DNA of 64,000 nt from Pandoraea oxalativorans (GTDB lineage Bacteria; Pseudomonadota; Gammaproteobacteria; Burkholderiales; Burkholderiaceae), in contig NZ_CP011253.3 in assembly GCF_000972785.3 (NCBI RefSeq), positions 806,001 to 870,000 of the forward strand, read 5' to 3'. The notes beneath the pieces were generated by a model, which saw nothing but the letters and a program-made list of their open reading frames with translations, made no database searches and was not told where the DNA came from. A program made the translations under genes and the position numbers. Position 1 is the first letter of the stretch. Every line of letters begins with the position of its first letter. This document shows, in pieces, positions 16,806 through 24,834 of this stretch.

Positions 16806-18854
16806 TCAGATGGCAGAGGCAGACGGGGGCACGGAGCGAGGGCCTTTCAATTCGCGGATAACCGCTTGCTTCGCGCGGTGGGCGCCGGCGGCGTCGGAGA
16901 ATATCTGCCAGAAAATCTGGTTGGCCGCAGACATCGGAAGGCTCTCACTGCGGGAGACGAAGCTCTCTGGCGCTCTGTACATGGGTTCCGTCCTGAAAAA
17001 CTCAGGATGGAATTGCAGCATGAGGGCCGGCACTCCTCCCGCATGAGGGCTTTCAACCGCCTCGACCAGTCCTTCGTGTACGACAGAGGGTTTCAGATGC
17101 TCGACAAGCGACTGCGCGGATACGGGGATCGCCTGATGGTGCGACACCACGCTGGCAAGCGTCTCTCGCATGGCTTCGCCGTATATCCCGTTTCGGCTGC
17201 CCTGCGTCAGATTGAAATCTCGCGTGCCACGCTGTCCCTCAACGTTTTGCAACATTTTCGCGCCGAAGTACACGTTGACCAACTGGAAGCCACGGCAAAT
17301 GGCCATCATGGGAACACCCCGATTCAGGGATTCGCGCAGTAGCGCCAACTCCAGCAGAGAACGACGGTAGTCGCTCCCCGAACGGGGCGTGTCTTCCTCC
17401 TCTCCATACAAGGCTGAAGGAATATCCTCACCGCCAGGCAGTACGATGGCATTGACGTTTGCGCTCAACGTTTTCGCCTTTGCCGTGATGCTGGCCAACT
17501 GCGCGAATGTCTCAGGGTCGTCGTCGACCGTTTGCAGCAGGCGCTGGGGGATCGGGAGGCCGCCCGCCGGACTCACCGCGATGCGCTGCAACGCGACGCC
17601 AATCTCATGATCGAATTTTCTGCGATCTATCGAAGGCGAGCGCATGGCAATACGCAGCGGGATCATGCCAGCGGCCTGATCGAGCTTCACGAGGACTCTG
17701 GGAATCGATGTGCCGCGATCCGCCGGATCGACCGGCAGGACAGCCGTCGGCCGGGTAGTCCCGACCGTCTTGCGAGAGTCGCTATCCACATCGAAATCGC
17801 GCAAAACATCGAAGAACACCGAATTCTCCAGATTGCTGTTTCGAATCGACGAGTCCCTGACCTCGGCGTTCAGGAAATGGGTTCCGGCCATCGTGACCGT
17901 GTCGAAACGAGAACTCAGAATTCGCGCGTTTTCAAAGCTCCCGATGACGAGGTCGCACCGTTCGAAACCGACGCCGTCGAGCGAGGCGCACGCCATCATG
18001 ACTTCGCGCATGATGCAGTCCCGGAACAGACAGTTCTCGATTGAGGCATCGATGAACGACGCGTTCCTCAGATTGCATGCGATGAATTGGCTGCCCGAAA
18101 GACTCGACGCATTGAACGAGCACCAGTCGATCGTGCAATTGAGAAACTGCACGCCGCAGAGCAGAGCGTGTGTCAGCGGGGTGTCGGCGCTAAGCGTGAT
18201 GGATGACAATTGCGTCGAGAACCCGGCCGCTGTCAGGCACGCTGCGACATCGAGAGGCGCGCCATCGCGACGCTTGCCCGCCTCCGAGAGACACGACAGA
18301 AACTGCGCCTGCGATACGGCTGGCAGCGCTCTGTGAGTGCTTCCCGAGTGAGACATGGCTGTCGATTCATGGCTTCGCGCACGCGCAACGCGATGCGAGC
18401 AGACGCGAGGAAGGTGATCCAGCGTTTCGGCAAGCAGCGCGGCCAGCGAGTCGCCGTCGACGTTTCGGGTAAGGGGGATTGGGTCGACCCGTGCTGCGCC
18501 GATATGATGCGCCAACGTCCTGCCGGGTGGCGTGTCGGACTTAGTCCCCAATCGGGTTTTCGGCGTGAGCGATGTCAGACGCTCCGTAAATGCCCTCTCC
18601 TGCAACGGTGTCCGTCTCGGCGCTCGTCCGTTTGCGAAAGCGCAATGCGCGCCTTCGAACTCGCAGCGAAGTTGTGTCGCTGCCGGTAAAGCACGACGAG
18701 GTTCCGAAGGTACCGGGGGCGCGGGTGAGGCAAGGGCAGGTCTTACGTCGACGAGGTCCCCAGCGATTGGCGCTTCGAACCCCGCAGAGCGATCCGGCAG
18801 GCAGTAGGGAGGGGGGGAGACAGGCTGGACGCCTGTGTTTTCGACGCTGGGCAT
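16806..18854 (-). CDS. Pentapeptide-repeat/C26 amidotransferase fusion, effector-like
   Basis: About 682 residues from the ATG at 18854; the frame is open to a GTG at 18941, and an ATG at 18356 is a shorter option. Residues 1 to about 200 are proline- and arginine-rich and probably disordered. About 227-350 are degenerate pentapeptide repeats (LSGSQFIACNLRNASF, IENCLFRDC). About 395-660 form a class I glutamine amidotransferase domain of the PuuD/peptidase C26 type, with VLPGGEDIPSALY, the elbow AICRGFQ (Cys520) and LQFHPEF (His616, Glu618). The catalytic residues look intact. No signal peptide is present. One sampled 60-base line was about 53% GC, well under the neighbours. This architecture suggests a translocated effector rather than a housekeeping hydrolase, which is an inference. 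Confidence 0.65.
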   Translation of the reverse strand: MPSVENTGVQPVSPPPYCLPDRSAGFEAPIAGDLVDVRPALASPAPPVPSEPRRALPAATQLRCEFEGAHCAFANGRAPRRTPLQERAFTERLTSLTPKTRLGTKSDTPPGRTLAHHIGAARVDPIPLTRNVDGDSLAALLAETLDHLPRVCSHRVARARSHESTAMSHSGSTHRALPAVSQAQFLSCLSEAGKRRDGAPLDVAACLTAAGFSTQLSSITLSADTPLTHALLCGVQFLNCTIDWCSFNASSLSGSQFIACNLRNASFIDASIENCLFRDCIMREVMMACASLDGVGFERCDLVIGSFENARILSSRFDTVTMAGTHFLNAEVRDSSIRNSNLENSVFFDVLRDFDVDSDSRKTVGTTRPTAVLPVDPADRGTSIPRVLVKLDQAAGMIPLRIAMRSPSIDRRKFDHEIGVALQRIAVSPAGGLPIPQRLLQTVDDDPETFAQLASITAKAKTLSANVNAIVLPGGEDIPSALYGEEEDTPRSGSDYRRSLLELALLRESLNRGVPMMAICRGFQLVNVYFGAKMLQNVEGQRGTRDFNLTQGSRNGIYGEAMRETLASVVSHHQAIPVSAQSLVEHLKPSVVHEGLVEAVESPHAGGVPALMLQFHPEFFRTEPMYRAPESFVSRSESLPMSAANQIFWQIFSDAAGAHRAKQAVIRELKGPRSVPPSASAI

Positions 18855-19110
18855 TTTCACGAGATTCCATATCGGGCATTCGGCTGCGCTGACACCCTTT
18901 GCGTTGCGCCGTTCGCAACTTGGACGTCTTTGATGACTCACTCGTGAATGCTGTTCCTGCCCAACGAAAAGGTGTGACGATCGCGTGACGTATCGTTGGG
19001 CAACGTCACGAAGGTGAATCGGGGGAGGTCATGTCTTGCCATTTCGAGTGGGAGTTCGCCCAACGTGTCGAAGGGCGACGAGGACGTGGCAACGATTGAA
19101 AAGCCGCGCT

Positions 19111-20358
19111 TTACCAGTTGATATCCACGCAAAGCACATGCAGCCCCTGCTTCGCGGGCGACGCAATCGAGGCCGTCACGCACAGGTGCGCTTCGTTGAT
19201 CGAGAGATAGGGCGGCGTGAAATGCACTTCGCCGGGTGCACGCATGGCCTCGATGAAGTACGGACGCCGCGCCCAATTCGCGCCTTCCGAATGCAGCAGC
19301 GGACGGAAGCGCTTGGCGCGTTGCGACGAATGGCTGTGCGGCAGCACGTTGTCGCCGATCTGGCGGCCGACGGCGTCGAGCAGAAAGCAGCGTGCGGCGT
19401 CGGGCAGGGCGAGCAGGTCGTGCGTCGCCTGACGAATGTCCTGTCCCTGAGCGATGCGCGCAGCCGCCGATTCGATGCCCGCGACGTACGGCGCGAGTCG
19501 CGCATGTTGTGCCCGCTCGCGCTCGACGGTCTGCGTGCGCAGGGCCGACGACAGCGCGTCCATGCGCTCGGCCGCCACCTTCGGCGGCACAGGATCGAAG
19601 TCCGGTGCGGCGAAATACTGGCCTTGCACGAAATCGACGTTACATTCCAGCGCGATCAGCGCCTCGCGATCCGTCGTGAGGCCGCCCATCATCACCAACT
19701 GTCCCGATTCGTGAAGCAACGACACGAGGCCCGGTAGCACGCGCGCGAGGTGCGATTGCTCGGCGGCCTGCGCCAGAATGCCGCGATCCAGCACCACGAT
19801 ATCCGGACGCAGATCCCACACACGGTCGATGTTCGAGTGCTTCGCCCCGAAGCCGCCCAACGCGATCAGGAAACCGGCCTTGCGCAGGCTGCCGACGATC
19901 GCGCCAAAGCGCGGCGTGTCGCCGCCCGCCTGTTCGGGCACTTCAAGCACCACGCGCTGTGGCGACAGACCCGTCGCCTTGAGCGTGGCGATCAGCGCAT
20001 CGCCGTAGACCGTATCCATCAGCGCCGCAGGGTGCAAATTCAGAAAGAGCCACGCATCGCGGCTGTCGAATTCGTGGAAGTTGCCCAGGTGCAGCGACTC
20101 GGCGAGCCGCCCAAGCTCCAGCATGTCGCCATGACGCGCGGCCATCGTGAATACTTCGTGCGACGGCATATGGCGGCCCTGCGCGTCGTGGGCGCGCAGC
20201 GAAGCGTGATAGCCGATGGCACGTCGGTGCGAGACCGAGAACACTGGCTGGAAGACGCTGGAGATCGTGAAATCGCCGTATATGACGATGCGCCGGCCGT
20301 CGTCGGCCGCCGTCATTCGTGGCGGCAGGAGTCCGGGAGCGTCGAGATCGATGGTCAT
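19111..20358 (-). CDS. Degenerate EAL-domain protein
   Basis: A 415-residue protein whose first 260 residues follow the c-di-GMP phosphodiesterase (EAL) fold: SSVFQPVFSV, WLFLNLHPAAL, VVLEVPEQ, LRPDIVVLDRGIL and FVQGQYFAAP. The catalytic signature is eroded: no EAL triad follows FQPV, the metal-binding DD of the D-D-F-G motif is LGGFGAKHS, and the K-I-D position reads VLD. A C-terminal region of about 150 residues (from about 265) has no membrane segment; its end, EVHFTPPYLSINEAHLCVTASI, resembles a Cache/PAS-type sensor. It probably binds c-di-GMP or a partner rather than cleaving it. Confidence 0.75.
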   Translation of the reverse strand: MTIDLDAPGLLPPRMTAADDGRRIVIYGDFTISSVFQPVFSVSHRRAIGYHASLRAHDAQGRHMPSHEVFTMAARHGDMLELGRLAESLHLGNFHEFDSRDAWLFLNLHPAALMDTVYGDALIATLKATGLSPQRVVLEVPEQAGGDTPRFGAIVGSLRKAGFLIALGGFGAKHSNIDRVWDLRPDIVVLDRGILAQAAEQSHLARVLPGLVSLLHESGQLVMMGGLTTDREALIALECNVDFVQGQYFAAPDFDPVPPKVAAERMDALSSALRTQTVERERAQHARLAPYVAGIESAAARIAQGQDIRQATHDLLALPDAARCFLLDAVGRQIGDNVLPHSHSSQRAKRFRPLLHSEGANWARRPYFIEAMRAPGEVHFTPPYLSINEAHLCVTASIASPAKQGLHVLCVDINW

Positions 20359-20632
20359 AGTCGTGACAGGCGCGGGGGCTAGGCTTAAGGATATGTACAG
20401 AATAGGAGAGCAAGAAGCGTGCTCAAAGGCGCGCGCTATTGTCCCCGATTTTCAAGGCGTTTTTCGGGAGACTTGTGACGCGACGCACCAGAGCGTGCTG
20501 CGTTCGCCCCAAAGTGGGGCATGGAGACCGGAGAGGGGAGCGCTTGGATTTGCGGCGTCGCCGCGCCGCAGACCACTGGGCCTATCGGGGGGGACGTTGC
20601 AATGGGAGCGATCCGACGCCCCGTCCCTGCAT

Positions 20633-21928
20633 TTACGGCGCGAGCGTCTGCGCCCGCCGGGCCACGCGTGCGAGCGCCAGCGCACAGACCGCATTGAAGA
20701 CGTGCAGCCCGCCCGGGCCGAGCAGCGTCACCGCCAGCGAGGCGATCATGGGGCCGAGCAGGCCGCCGACAGAGAAGAGGATGAGCAACGTGGCGCTTAC
20801 GCCGATACGTCGCTCCGGCTCGGTGCGGTCGTTCACATGCGAGACGATCAGCCCGTACTGCGTGAAGTTCACGGCCGAGAACAGGAACATCAGCACGAAG
20901 ACCAGCCAGTGCGCCTGAATGAAGATGAGCGGTGCGCAGAACACGACCGACGCGAGCGCCAGACGCCGCGACACCGTGCGCCGGTCCATACGGTCGGACA
21001 GACGTCCCACCGGCCATTGCATGAGCAGCGCGCCGAACAGCGCCACGCCCATGAGCGTCGACAGACTCCCGATGGAAAAGCCGATGCGGGTGAGATACAC
21101 CGGCATCATCGCGTAGAACGCGCTGTACAAGAACCCGGCGAGAATGCAGCCCGGAATGGCAATCGGTGTGGCGCGCGCCATTTCCGCGATGCTGTCGAAC
21201 AGACTCGTCGCCGCTTGTTTGACGAGGCGCTCGTCGGCCACGCGCGTGGGCCAGCCCTGCATGAGCGTGATCGGCATAATGGCGGCGACGAACAATCCGG
21301 CGACGAGCAGCAGCTGCCCCTCGCTGCCCGCCTCGCCGATATTAAGCAGGAACTGGCCGGTGCTCACTGCGAGGTAGTTGATCGTGAGATAGGAGCCGAA
21401 CACGCGTCCGCGCATGGTGTTCGGCACCGACCCGTTGAGCCAGCTTTCCACCGTGGTGTACATGCCCATCAGCGCGAGGCCCGTCCCCACGCGCAGCAGG
21501 CAAAGCAGCGGCATCGATTCGGAGACGGCGAAGCCCATCACGAAGAGCGCTGCCAGCGCGGTGAACGCCACGAACGCGCGATGCTGCCCGATGCGCTCGA
21601 TCAGCGACCGGTTGCAGAACGCGCCGAGCAGAAAGCCCGCGTAGTAGCACGACTGGATCACCCCGATGGTGAACGTCGATGCGCCGAATTTCAGGGCACG
21701 GAATGGCACAGCGGTGACGAACAGCCCGTTGCCCACGACCAGCACGCCGTAGCCCAGCAGAATGCCCATGAGCGCGGGATAGACGCTGATGGGCAGGGGG
21801 ACGGCGTCGGCCGGGGCTGGGCCGGGCGGCGTCGATGGCGCGCCCAGCAGCGAGGCTTCGGACAGCGGGCCGGGACGATCGGGCTCGTCTTCGGCAATGG
21901 CAGTATCTAGCGACGGATCGCGTTGCAT
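20633..21928 (-). CDS. MFS transporter, YcaD-like
   Basis: A major facilitator of about 431 residues starting at MQRDPSLDT; the frame extends 26 codons upstream. It has about 12 hydrophobic segments. The conserved early part is YGVLVVGNGLFVTAVPFRALKFGAS, with NRSLIERIGQHRAF after helix 2 and MRGRVFGSYLTINYLA mid-protein, a pattern of the YcaD/small-drug-like branch. The substrate is unknown. It precedes an IS element whose left end lies 128 bases from this start, so its promoter region may have been altered. Confidence 0.75.
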   Translation of the reverse strand: MQRDPSLDTAIAEDEPDRPGPLSEASLLGAPSTPPGPAPADAVPLPISVYPALMGILLGYGVLVVGNGLFVTAVPFRALKFGASTFTIGVIQSCYYAGFLLGAFCNRSLIERIGQHRAFVAFTALAALFVMGFAVSESMPLLCLLRVGTGLALMGMYTTVESWLNGSVPNTMRGRVFGSYLTINYLAVSTGQFLLNIGEAGSEGQLLLVAGLFVAAIMPITLMQGWPTRVADERLVKQAATSLFDSIAEMARATPIAIPGCILAGFLYSAFYAMMPVYLTRIGFSIGSLSTLMGVALFGALLMQWPVGRLSDRMDRRTVSRRLALASVVFCAPLIFIQAHWLVFVLMFLFSAVNFTQYGLIVSHVNDRTEPERRIGVSATLLILFSVGGLLGPMIASLAVTLLGPGGLHVFNAVCALALARVARRAQTLAP

Positions 21929-22056
21929 TCGATTGCGAGGGCTCGCGGGCCAGAGAATTGGGGGCAAAGGCTTGCACGAGCTTTCATCATCGCACGATGA
22001 CGACACTTAGGCGAACTGACCACGGTGACGCGTGCACTGTCGTACCCAAAAAATAA

Positions 22057-23363
22057 GGTTCATCGCGCAATAGCGTGGAGGGATTTGACAAGTTTTCGTA
22101 CTCTTGATGGCAGGAATTTGCCATCAGGAGTGCGTGGAGATGCTGGATCGCAAGCTGCTGGAGTCGCTGGGAGGCTGGCAGGGCTATGCCGTCGAACGCG
22201 TGGAGTGGCCCGAGGGCACAGGGCGCACGCTGTCGATCTATTTGAAGCCAACCGCCAAGGTGATGCTGTGCGAGCAGTGCGGCGCACGATGTCGCCAGGT
22301 CCATGAGACCACGGTGCGCCGGGTGCGAGATCTGCCGTTATTTGAGTACCGGGTTGTTCTTCATGTTCCACGCCGGCGCTTGTTGTGTGAGCAATGCGGT
22401 GGCCCGCGCCTGGAGCGGCTTACTTGGCTGGGTCGCTACCAGCGGGTGACGGATCGGCTTGCGGCGGCCTGCAGCCAATTGCTGCAATCGAGCAACGTGC
22501 AGGCGGTGGCGAGGTTCTTCGAGCTGGGTTGGCATACCGTCAAGACGCTGGACAAGGCCCGGCTCCGAGCGTCAGTGCGCGAACCGGATTGGTCCAGGAT
22601 CGAGTATTTAGCGATGGACGAGTTCGCCCTGCATAAAGGGCATCGGTACGCGACGGTAGTCGTCGATCCGATCAGCAGGCAGGTGCTGTGGATCGGCCCA
22701 GGACGCTCACGCGAGACGGCTCGGGCGTTCTTCGAGCAATTGCCGCGTGGGGTCGCCCAACGCATCAAGGCCGTAGCCATCGACATGACTACGGCCTACG
22801 AGTTAGAAATCCAGGCCCACTGCCCACGGGCGGAGATCGTCTATGACTTGTTCCATGTCGTGGCCAAGTACGGACGAGAGGTCATTGATCGGGTGCGCGT
22901 GGATCAGGCCAACCAACTGCGCCAGGACCGTCCCGCGCGCCGGGTCATCAAATCGAGCCGCTGGCTGTTATTGCGCAACCGCGACAAGCTAGACCGGCAG
23001 CAGGCCGTCCGGCTCGACGAATTGCTGCAAGCCAACCAGCCGCTGCTGACGGTCTATGTCCTGAGGGACGAACTCAAGCGGCTCTGGTTCTACCGAAGAC
23101 CTGCCTGGGCAAAACAAGCCTGGCACCACTGGTGCGAGCAGGCCGAGCAAAGCGGAATAGCCCCCTTGAACACCTTCGCTCAGCGTCTGAAAGGCTATCT
23201 GCATGGCATCCTGGCCAGATGCCGACATCGTCTAAACACCAGCATCGTTGAGGGCATTAACAACACTATCAAGGTCATTAAGCGGCGCGCCTACGGCTAC
23301 CGAGACCAGGAATACTTCTTCCTCAAAATCCGCGCCGCCTTCCCCGGTAATGCTCAATGAACC
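22057..23363 (+). mobile_element. ISL3-family insertion sequence, complete, 1307 bp
   Basis: Terminal inverted repeats begin GGTTCATCGCGCAATA at 22057 and, on the minus strand, GGTTCATTGAGCATTA ending at 23363; 15 of the first 19 bases match. The same 8 bases, AAAAATAA, flank both sides (22049-22056 and 23364-23371). This is the target duplication length expected of ISL3 elements. One full-length transposase lies inside, and its stop codon sits in the right repeat. The element looks intact and, judging from the perfect duplication, fairly recent. Confidence 0.93.
22140..23360 (+). CDS. ISL3-family transposase
   Basis: A DDE transposase of about 406 residues. An N-terminal zinc ribbon (CEQCGARC, then CEQCGG) is followed by a helix-turn-helix region. 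The catalytic residues sit in YLAMDEFALHKGHRY (first Asp), AVAIDMTTAYELE (second Asp) and SIVEGINNTIKVIKRRAYGY (Glu). I chose the ATG at 22140 (MLDRKLLESLGG), which follows AGGAG by about 9-10 bases; starts at 22107 or 22104 are possible. There is no frameshift. Confidence 0.93.
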   Translation: MLDRKLLESLGGWQGYAVERVEWPEGTGRTLSIYLKPTAKVMLCEQCGARCRQVHETTVRRVRDLPLFEYRVVLHVPRRRLLCEQCGGPRLERLTWLGRYQRVTDRLAAACSQLLQSSNVQAVARFFELGWHTVKTLDKARLRASVREPDWSRIEYLAMDEFALHKGHRYATVVVDPISRQVLWIGPGRSRETARAFFEQLPRGVAQRIKAVAIDMTTAYELEIQAHCPRAEIVYDLFHVVAKYGREVIDRVRVDQANQLRQDRPARRVIKSSRWLLLRNRDKLDRQQAVRLDELLQANQPLLTVYVLRDELKRLWFYRRPAWAKQAWHHWCEQAEQSGIAPLNTFAQRLKGYLHGILARCRHRLNTSIVEGINNTIKVIKRRAYGYRDQEYFFLKIRAAFPGNAQ

Positions 23364-23399
23364 AAAAATAAAGGCGTGTCCCGATGCAGGATACGCCTT
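23364..23399 (-). terminator. Terminator of MHS gene, split by the IS at its T-tract
   Basis: On the minus strand AAGGCGTATCC pairs with GGACACGCCTT, with one mismatch, and TTATTTTT follows. This is a typical intrinsic terminator for the MHS transporter gene ending at 23456. The IS target duplication falls exactly on the T-tract. Confidence 0.7.
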
Positions 23400-23455
23400 G
23401 TGTCAGCGCCGCTTCCTCGTCAGCGGCGTCGTGCATCGGATGCGTCAGACGGAGA

Positions 23456-24784
23456 TCAGTGCTCCGTCACCCCAGCGCCGTGCCACACCTGCTGCCGTCG
23501 CTTGCGACTGCCGATCCACGCGGCCGACAGTGCACTGATGAGCCCGGCCACCAGAACGTAAATGCAGATCATCCACGGCTCGCCGCCATTCTTCTGCAAC
23601 AGGTACGTGGCGATGATCGGGCTCAGGCCGCTCGCGAAGATGCCGGAGAACTGATAGACGAACGAGATGCCGGTATAGCGAACCTTGGCGTCGAAGAGTT
23701 CGGAGAAGAGGGCGGCTTCGGGACCGTAGACCGACGCGTAGATCACCCCTAGCGGAATGACGATGGACAACCACACGAGCATCACGTTGCCGCCGCTCGC
23801 CTTCATCAGCCAAAACCCGCCGAACGACGACAGGCCGGTCGCGAGCGAACCCCAGAAGTAGATGCGCGTGCGCCCGATGCGGTCGGAGAGCTTGCCGAAG
23901 AACGGGATGGTGAAGATCATCACGAACGCAGCCGCCATCACGCCGGTGAGCGCTTCGGTCTGCGAGAGCTTGAGCGTCTGCGTCAGGTAGGCGATCGAGA
24001 ACACGCCGAAGATGTTGAAGAACACGCCGTCGATGAAGCGCGCCCCCATACCGGCCAGCACGTTGCCGGGGCTCTTCGTGAGCACTTCCGCAATCGGAAT
24101 CTTGATCTCGGCCCCTGCCTTCTTGATCTTCGCGAACTCCGGCGTTTCCATCACGTTCAGGCGAATGTACATGCCGATGGCCACGAGCCCGACCGACAGG
24201 AAGAACGCCAGACGCCAGCCCCACGCGAGGAACTGCGCATTCGTCAGCGTGTACGACAGCACGGCCACCACACCCGACGCGAGACACAGGCCGAGCGCAA
24301 GACCGACCTGCGGAATGCTCGCGTAATAGCCACGCTTTTCCTTCGGCGCATATTCGAACGCCATGAGCACTGCGCCGCCCCATTCGCCGCCGAGGCCGAT
24401 ACCTTGCAGCACGCGCAGCAACAGCAGCAGAATCGGCGCCCACAATCCGATCTGCGCATAGGTGGGCACCAGTCCGATCAGCATGGTGGCGACGCCCATG
24501 ATGGTGAGCGTCATCACGAGCATGCTCTTGCGTCCGAGCTTGTCGCCGAAGTGACCGAAGATCACGCCCCCGAGCGGACGGCTCAGGAAGCCCACCGCGA
24601 ACGTGCCGTAGGCGAGCATCGTCGAGATGAGCGGGTCGCTGCCGGGGAAGTACAGCTTGTTGAACACGATGCCGGCGACGACACCGTAAAGAAAGAAGTC
24701 GTACCACTCGATGGTGGCGCCGATGAGGCTGGCGACGACGACACGGCGCATCTGCCGCGGGTCGGTCCTGGTCGATGCATTCAT
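23456..24784 (-). CDS. MHS-family MFS transporter
   Basis: A 442-residue metabolite:H+ symporter. Family marks are the N-terminal ASLIGATIEWYDFFLYG, GHFGDKLGRK in loop 2-3, RVLQGIGLGGEWGGAVLMAFEYAP in helix 4-5 and KLSDRIGRTR in loop 8-9. MHS members carry shikimate, citrate, proline-betaine or alpha-ketoglutarate. GGAGACA precedes the ATG. It starts 50 bases after the stop of the GMC oxidoreductase, so the two form an operon and this carrier probably imports that enzyme's substrate or its precursor. Confidence 0.88.
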   Translation of the reverse strand: MNASTRTDPRQMRRVVVASLIGATIEWYDFFLYGVVAGIVFNKLYFPGSDPLISTMLAYGTFAVGFLSRPLGGVIFGHFGDKLGRKSMLVMTLTIMGVATMLIGLVPTYAQIGLWAPILLLLLRVLQGIGLGGEWGGAVLMAFEYAPKEKRGYYASIPQVGLALGLCLASGVVAVLSYTLTNAQFLAWGWRLAFFLSVGLVAIGMYIRLNVMETPEFAKIKKAGAEIKIPIAEVLTKSPGNVLAGMGARFIDGVFFNIFGVFSIAYLTQTLKLSQTEALTGVMAAAFVMIFTIPFFGKLSDRIGRTRIYFWGSLATGLSSFGGFWLMKASGGNVMLVWLSIVIPLGVIYASVYGPEAALFSELFDAKVRYTGISFVYQFSGIFASGLSPIIATYLLQKNGGEPWMICIYVLVAGLISALSAAWIGSRKRRQQVWHGAGVTEH

Positions 24785-24834
24785 GGTTGTCTCCGAATCT
24801 TGTATTGGTTGGGGGCTAACGTGACTGTTGCGCC

